A stretch of 64,000 nt of DNA. Origin: Chamaecyparis obtusa. Lineage: Eukaryota; Streptophyta; Pinopsida; Cupressales; Cupressaceae. Below are positions 58,501 through 64,000 of this stretch, piece by piece. Made by a program: the position numbers and the translations under genes. The stretch is taken from assembly GCA_027943335.1 (NCBI GenBank), contig BSBK01006424.1:746001-810000 (forward strand), read 5' to 3'. Position 1 is the stretch's first letter. Each line of letters begins with the position of its first letter. The notes beneath the pieces are model-generated. The model saw only the letters and a program-made list of their open reading frames with translations. It ran no database searches and was not told the DNA's origin.

Positions 58501-59711
58501 TCAAATGGATGTGAAGTCTGCATTTCTAAATGGTGAATTGGAAGAAGTCTACATTGAGCAGCCTGAAGGTTTTCCTTTGACTCAAGAAGGAGATATGGTA
58601 TGTAAACTAAAGAAAGCATTATATGGACTAAAGCAAGCACCTAGAACTTGGTATGCTAGATTGGATAAGTATTTGTTGAAATTAAGATTTACTAAAGGAA
58701 CAACAGATAGTAATCTATACACAAAAGAAATTGAAAATGGAATGTTAGTTATAGTTATTTTTTTTATGACATTATCTTTGGAGGAGAAGATGAAGTAGTG
58801 ACAAATTTGTTGATGAAATGAAGACTGAATTTGAAATGAGCATGATTGGTGAGATCAAATACTTTTTGGGATTACAGATAACACAGAAAAATGATGGTAT
58901 CTTTGTTAGCCAGAAAAAGTACTTTAATGATTTTCTAAAAAGATTTGGAATGGAAAATTATAAACCAGTTGGAACACCTATGGTTATAGGACACAAACTA
59001 TCAAGAAAAGATGAAACACCAGTAGTTGAGCAGAAGAAATATAGATCCATGATTGGAGGATTGTAGTACTTAACACACACTAGACTGGATATACAACATT
59101 TAGTTGGCATGGTAGCAAGATTTCAAGCTGAACCTAGAGAGTCACATTATGCAGCAGTAAAGAGGATATTGAGATATTTAAGAGGCACAATGGACTATGG
59201 ATTGTGGTATGAAAAATCTGATGATTTCACCCTATGTGCATATATAGATGCTGATTAGGGAGGTAGTGTTGATGATAAGAAAAGCACCAGTGGTGGAGCC
59301 TTTTTTCTTGGAGGAAGATTAGTTTCTTGGTTGAGCAAGAAGTAGAATTGTATGTCATAGAGTACAACAAAAGCAGAATATGTAGTAGCAACAAAGAATT
59401 GTAACCAGATAATTTGGATGAAGTAGATGTTGAAGGATATTGGAATTAAGTTTGTTGAGCCTATTGTCATACATTGTGACAACACCAGCACAGTTAGTAT
59501 GTCTAAGAATCCTGTATTAAATTCTAAGACTAAGCATATAGAGATCAAGTATCATGTTTTAAGAGAGAAAGTTGCTAAGAAAGAAGTTAGACTGGATTAC
59601 ATAAGCACAAAGGAACAGATAGCAGACATATTTACAAAGCTTTTGCCTAAGGATACATTTGTGTATCTGAAAGGTATGCTTGGGATTATGCCCCAGCCTA
59701 CTTATGAGTAA
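55577..59711 (+). pseudogene. Copia copy B gag-pol polyprotein
   Basis: Same domain order as copy A, from ATG 55577 to TAA 59709. Knuckle CLTCQEYGHFASKC, protease [39 protein letters not shown] and [20 protein letters not shown] (one codon shorter than A). Stops at 55853 (TAG), 56495 (TAA), 57374 (TGA), 59064, 59257, 59343, 59358 and 59424 (all TAG). Two single-base losses near 58,759 and 58,796 shift the frame; the first destroys the FVDD catalytic motif of RT that copy A keeps. RNase H is readable in the third frame (STKEQIADIFTKLLPKDTF). Dead, though several domains are better preserved than in A. Confidence 0.96.
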
Positions 59712-59785
59712 TGATGCAGTTGGTTGCATCCGTCTAGTGGTATATGAGCCCTATCATTTTTTGGATTGGATTTTGGTACTTCCTC

Positions 59786-60104
59786 TATGGGGGAGTATGT
59801 GTATCTGAGCTGAGTCATGAGGACTCTTGTGAATGTATTTTCTGAAACAATGTCTTTGGACATTGAGTTGTTGTTGACATAGTGATGAAATTTCTATCAT
59901 TGATGTCAATGGGGGAGAATTGTACATGAAAAACCCTATGTACCATCTATTGGAGAGAACTTAATAGGCTAACAAAGCAAGATTTGATTGATGAAGAAGA
60001 TTTGAAGAACTTTTAGAGTATTAATGCGGTAGTGTAGGAGTATTGGATTTTTGGAACATTGGATGTTTTTCATCTATGTTGCCATCAATGCCAATGGGGG
60101 AGAT
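59786..60104 (+). promoter_or_regulatory. Three polypurine tracts of copy B
   Basis: TATGGGGGAGTAT at 59786-59798, TCAATGGGGGAGAA at 59906-59919 and CCAATGGGGGAGAT at 60091-60104. The last abuts LTR 3 and is the expected primer; the other two share its core. Confidence 0.8.
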
Positions 60105-61309
60105 TGTTAGGAATGAATGCTAGATGTTGGCAGTCATTTTGTAGCAGTTGTTGTTGCATTCATGACTATGATTGTCATTGATGTCAACACAGTGATCTTC
60201 TGGAGACTAGTAGAGAAGCAGATAATGTTTTGATTAGTGCACATGGGATATTACAGTTGGTGCTATGCAATGTTGATGTTATACTCTTTGATATGTTATT
60301 TTTCTATGGTTAAGAGCGCAGAGAGTAATTCATTGATTCATGAAATTTATGAGTATTTTGGTAAAAGCAGTATTCAGGCAGTGTTCCTGAGTAGCGGTTT
60401 GTGGAAATTGAATGATATCTCCTAATCGGGAAGGAATCTAGTTTTGCACAATTAAAGGGAAGTTTGAGACACATTGATGATGATGTGGTTCATTGCACAA
60501 ACTTTGAGGTCACATGAGTGAAGAGTTATTGCATCTGGAAGCTGACAGTTTTGTGTAATTTTGATGAAGCGTATGGAAACTTTTATTTTGTAATTGTGTG
60601 TCGACTCATTTGTAATTATTTGAGTGTGGTATAAAGGAAGGAATTTTTTTCCTTATTGTATGTAGTGGTAATATGAAAGAAGTGTGAGCATGGTTTTGGT
60701 TGCATGCGAATGTAAGCATGAAGTGAAGAAAAGAGTCTAAGAGGTTGTGAAAGCGATATTGTGAAGGAAGACATGTGAAGTATAGAGATTTGGAATTGAG
60801 ATCTGATGTAGCAGTGAGTTTAGTTTGGCATAGTAAGAAGGTAACATATTTCATATTATTCTACTGAATAATATTAAGGTTATTTGGACAATGAGTCCAG
60901 TGATCTTACCCTGAAGCTATTTGGGCAGTAGGTCCTTCTGTCTTCCATAACCCTTAATAGGGTTAGAATCTTTTAATAGGGATTCAAAATCTCCTAACAG
61001 GGATTTATATGTACTAAATGTATTTCATAAGACTCCTAATAGAGTCTATCCTTTCACAAGGAATATTCATATTAGTGCATCTTTTGTGGGCATCATTCCC
61101 ACCGGGGTTTACTCTTTGATCAAGAGGTTCCCTAGTCAACATATCTTGTGTTATTGTGTCATTGTGTATGAATATCTTTGTATGGTTAGTAATTGCATTT
61201 CTCACATGGTTAAATGTTGTTGAAGATGTTAAAAGTTATAATTATCTAATAACTGATTCACCCCCCCCCCCCCCCTCTCAGTTATCTTGGTGGACTTTAC
61301 TTTCTAATA
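60105..61309 (+). repeat. LTR 3 of the dimer
   Basis: 1205 bp, TGTTAG...CTAATA (terminal CTAACA mutated). TATA box GTATAAAGG near 60,629-60,637 intact. C-tract of about 15 C before CTCTCAGT. Followed by GTGAG at 61310-61314. Confidence 0.96.
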
Positions 61310-61834
61310 GTGAGCTGGCAGCAACTGTCCTCTAAGAAAATATTTGGTCTTTACATATTGAAATAAAAATGCCTCAAAGTCTACAGGATTCAAGAACCCC
61401 GATATCTCATAAGTAGAAAACACATCCTAAAAGTATTCTCTGCATAGCCTTAGAATAGGCTCTCTACTATTATCCTTTACTACTCTTTATACTATATCAT
61501 ATTTGTCCTCAACCAATTGCATGAATTCTACATCCATAAACACATTCGAGACCACCAATTATCCTAGGTCATATTGCCAAGCATTGGAATATAGATTTGA
61601 CAAGTTTGACTGCCCATACGACATTCTAAATAATTCAAACCCAATTGCAGGAAAAATAACATCAAAAATATGTGCAACTTGGTCATACAAAACCTCATCA
61701 ACTTTCCATCCTTTAATCAGTTTTGACCCATCATATCTATCATTTGTTGAGGGATTCAATTAGTAAAAAAAATCATCAAGTAGGTTTCTTTTCAAGTTAT
61801 CCCTCTGGACTGAATGTTGTCTTGATGGAGACAT
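61310..61834 (-). pseudogene. Frame F, 5' part
   Basis: Minus strand, ATG at 61834 (MSPSRQHSVQRDNLKRNLLD), TAA near 61,760, then LNPSTNDRYDGSKLIKGWKV, DEVLYDQVAHIFDVIFPAIG, stops at likely Gln codons near 61,556, 61,495 and 61,424, and PVDFEAFLFQYVKTKYFLRG up to the GTGAG duplication. It continues in phase at 48549 and downward. About 700 codons in total with the other part. Upstream of the ATG are AT-rich bases without a clear TATA box. Family unknown. Confidence 0.55.
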
Positions 61835-61839
61835 TTTAA

Positions 61840-64000
61840 AACTAGGGTTTTATGCAATAATAATTTAGATATATAAAACTAGGGCATCTTAAGTAAAAAT
61901 AAGAATTATTCACGAAACCCTACTCAATTTCAACAAAAACACTATCCTTATACCATCTAGAATTCAAATAAAACTCTTTCCTCATAGATTATAGCAATGG
62001 AACCATATAATTATTTAGTAAAATAACTGTGAGGTCCTACCCTGACCCATCTTAGCTCAGCTGACATTTTCATACATGGACTATCTTGATGATATACTAT
62101 TTTGAGACATTAGACTTATTTTGATAGTGATTTCATATCAATGGACATTATGTGAGGATTGTTATATGATTATGTGAAAGGTGATGCTAGATATATCTTT
62201 ACATGCTTATGTTATATTGATCTTGATTTTATGATATAGAAAGATAATTGAGTTTTGAATCTTGCATTGTGATTTACACTATTTTATGAAATAGGAATTG
62301 AAAGGATTAGGATATTGATTTTCTTATGTATTGAGTCTGCAAATGATTTAGGGTCACATGTAAAAGTAGAAAATAGAATTACTTATGCTGCATATGGAAA
62401 TAGATTATAAATATTGTTTTTTAATATATATAATGAAATTGTGAAATGCATTCGTTAGTGTACATGTGATTGAATGCTAGCATAGATCTTGATTTTCTTT
62501 ATATATGTATGTATATGTGGTGTTTTTCATGAGATATTGATAATCGGATCGAGTGTGCAGGGTTATCACCATGGTTTTAAATATGGGGAAACAAGGATGG
62601 ATCAAATTGAAAACTATACAAAGGCCAAGGTTAACTCTATGGAGAGAATAACCTCATTGTTATGTGTTTTTATTTCATAATTTTGATACATGAGTGTAAG
62701 GTAACTTGTAATTGTAAATATGCATAATTGTATGTATTATTATGTGTTAATTGTAATTGTGAATTATCCATTTGGCATGCCATGTGTAAATTAGAGTGGA
62801 GTGATGTGTTTTTATGTTGTGTCACTTGACACTTGTTCATGTGTGTTGGCATGCCTAAGTGGGTTAGTAGGATTTAACACTACCCTTGAGTCACCCTGTT
62901 GAGCTCCTATGTGTGGTTACTTGTTTAGGAAACCAAGATTTGGGTCCCATCATGTCCATTTTCGTGGGTTAACTTCACATGAATTTTTGGGAGATTAAAA
63001 TAAACCCTAGGGAGTGGTTAAGGTTAAATTTAGCTATCCCAATGTTTTTACTTAGGGTTGTGGGTCTATTTTTGTCCATTTCAACTCTCAAAGCTTAAAT
63101 ATGACCTCTTAAAGACTGCCTTCTTGGAGAGTGCTGAATTTTGGGTAGGGATTCAAGGCCATTCCTTCTCCCCATTTCTTTGTTTACCCTCTCATTCTCT
63201 AGTAAGGGACAAGTGTAGGAAAACATTTTCCAAGTAAATTCCTCCTCATTGGGATGGGGGTAGAGGTTGGAAGAATGTTTTCTCTATTAAAAAAATTTGA
63301 AAGAAAGAGAGGACACTTTTTGGCACTTGCACTTGGGAATTCCTTTTGGGAAGAGACTTATAGCTTAGGAAGGAAAGATAGAGAGGATTTGGGAGGAAAA
63401 AAAAAAGCTAATGAAGGATTAGAGGTCATCTTCAAACTACAATTGCCATTTTTGCTTGGAGAAAGGTTAGTGCATCTATCATGGTAGAATTAATACATTC
63501 ATGTGATTATTGTGGTTATGTAAATTCATGTTGCATGAGTGTTGTGATGTTTTCAAGTTTAGTGTCATGGAAATTGTCTTGTTTTTTCTTTGGTTGATTT
63601 TATGTGTATGTTTTTGGGAGTGCAAGGCAATTCACACCCTTGGGAGGGAAGAGAGTCTTGAGGGTGAAGGGGTTAGTTGGGAATTACCTTTAGTGATGAT
63701 CCCTTCCTCATGGAGGAAGGTGATGTAGCATGGGTGTATGAGCTCATGCTGCCACATGTTTGTTCTATTCTAATTTAGGGTCCATAAGGGAAGAAGTTTG
63801 TGAATTGTGAAGTGAGATATTGTGAATTCATGAAGCACGATAGTTTGTGATGTGAAAATTTGAGCCTTGTGAAGCCATTGTTATGTTTATGAGAAACTAT
63901 ATTCTTTGTTTTCTCCTTTTGGGTATATTTTCCACCTTCGCCCATTTTTTGATCCAAGGTGATCCTTTGTGCAAGCCATGGGTTTTGGGAGTTTTGTTGT
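61840..64000. other. No gene recognised
   Basis: AT-rich DNA with scattered frames under 80 codons. A possible LTR-like start TGTGAGGTCCTACCCTGACC occurs near 62,030 but has no partner or polypurine tract. A purine-rich stretch with GAAAGAAAGAGAGGACAC is near 63,300. I could not support any coding or RNA feature. Confidence 0.5.

Larger units (their letters stand above)
48555..61309 (+). mobile_element. Tandem copia dimer LTR-A-LTR-B-LTR, single TSD GTGAG
   Basis: Three LTRs (48555-49755, 54330-55520, 60105-61309) alternate with two complete internal regions in the same orientation. The only target duplication is GTGAG at 48550-48554 and 61310-61314, outside the outermost LTRs; the middle LTR has none. 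Removing the dimer and one GTGAG restores the phase of minus-strand frame F. Both internal regions encode a copia gag-PR-IN-RT-RH polyprotein with multiple stops. Confidence 0.95.

Noticed and set aside
63254..63728. Two plus-strand frames of 72-77 codons near the right edge
   Set aside because: Low complexity, no domain, no splice or promoter context strong enough to support a gene.

Overview
This window is intergenic DNA from a large, repeat-rich land-plant genome. The plant assignment rests on a plant mobile domain remnant, plant-type LTR retrotransposons primed by initiator-tRNA-Met, and fragments of plant host genes (SMU1-like WD40, BZR1-type domain, SNF2 helicase). The density of old nested elements, the poly-C-tipped LTRs and the low GC suggest a gymnosperm-like genome, but the species is not determined. 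I found no intact host gene: every long coding region carries stop codons or frameshifts, most stops being TAG.

Left part (1-20.7 kb). A minus-strand plant mobile domain pseudogene (1-930) is followed by a small cluster of GTATC...GATAC palindromes and a degenerate plus-strand multi-exon gene of unknown function (2.45-4.65 kb). Then come an SMU1-like WD40 fragment (6.0-6.3 kb), about eight copies of a satellite with an exact 358-bp period (8.13-11.05 kb), and a decayed minus-strand transposase-like gene (11.6-14.4 kb). At 14.8-18.05 kb lies a composite block: BZR1-type and SNF2 exon fragments, two inverted copies of one gene start, and between them a 1.65-kb array of alternating palindromes that can fold into perfect hairpins.

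Middle part (20.7-45.7 kb). A minus-strand Ty1/copia element (D) is the host of a nest. A gag-protease-only Ty3/gypsy-like element (G, 22700-33762, TSD CTTGC) sits between D's integrase and reverse transcriptase. A pol-less copia-type element (C, 24097-31315, TSD AGAAG) sits inside G's gag. A second member of C's class (E, 36428-44350, minus strand) sits inside D's LTR and is flanked by 177-bp direct repeats instead of a 5-bp TSD. C and E both carry a gag with four or five zinc knuckles and a second frame of 1,000 or more codons, conserved between them, where pol should be. I consider this the most novel system in the window. A gypsy reverse transcriptase fragment follows at 45.4 kb.

Right part (45.7-64 kb). 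A long unspliced minus-strand reading frame of unknown family (F) is split at 48554/61310 by a tandem copia dimer (LTR-A-LTR-B-LTR, 48555-61309) with a single TSD, GTGAG, outside the whole array. The last 2 kb hold no recognisable gene.

Layering gives relative ages: D before G before C; D before E; F before the dimer. Nothing here looks able to move by itself. C, E and G lack polymerase genes and would have needed polymerase from other elements.
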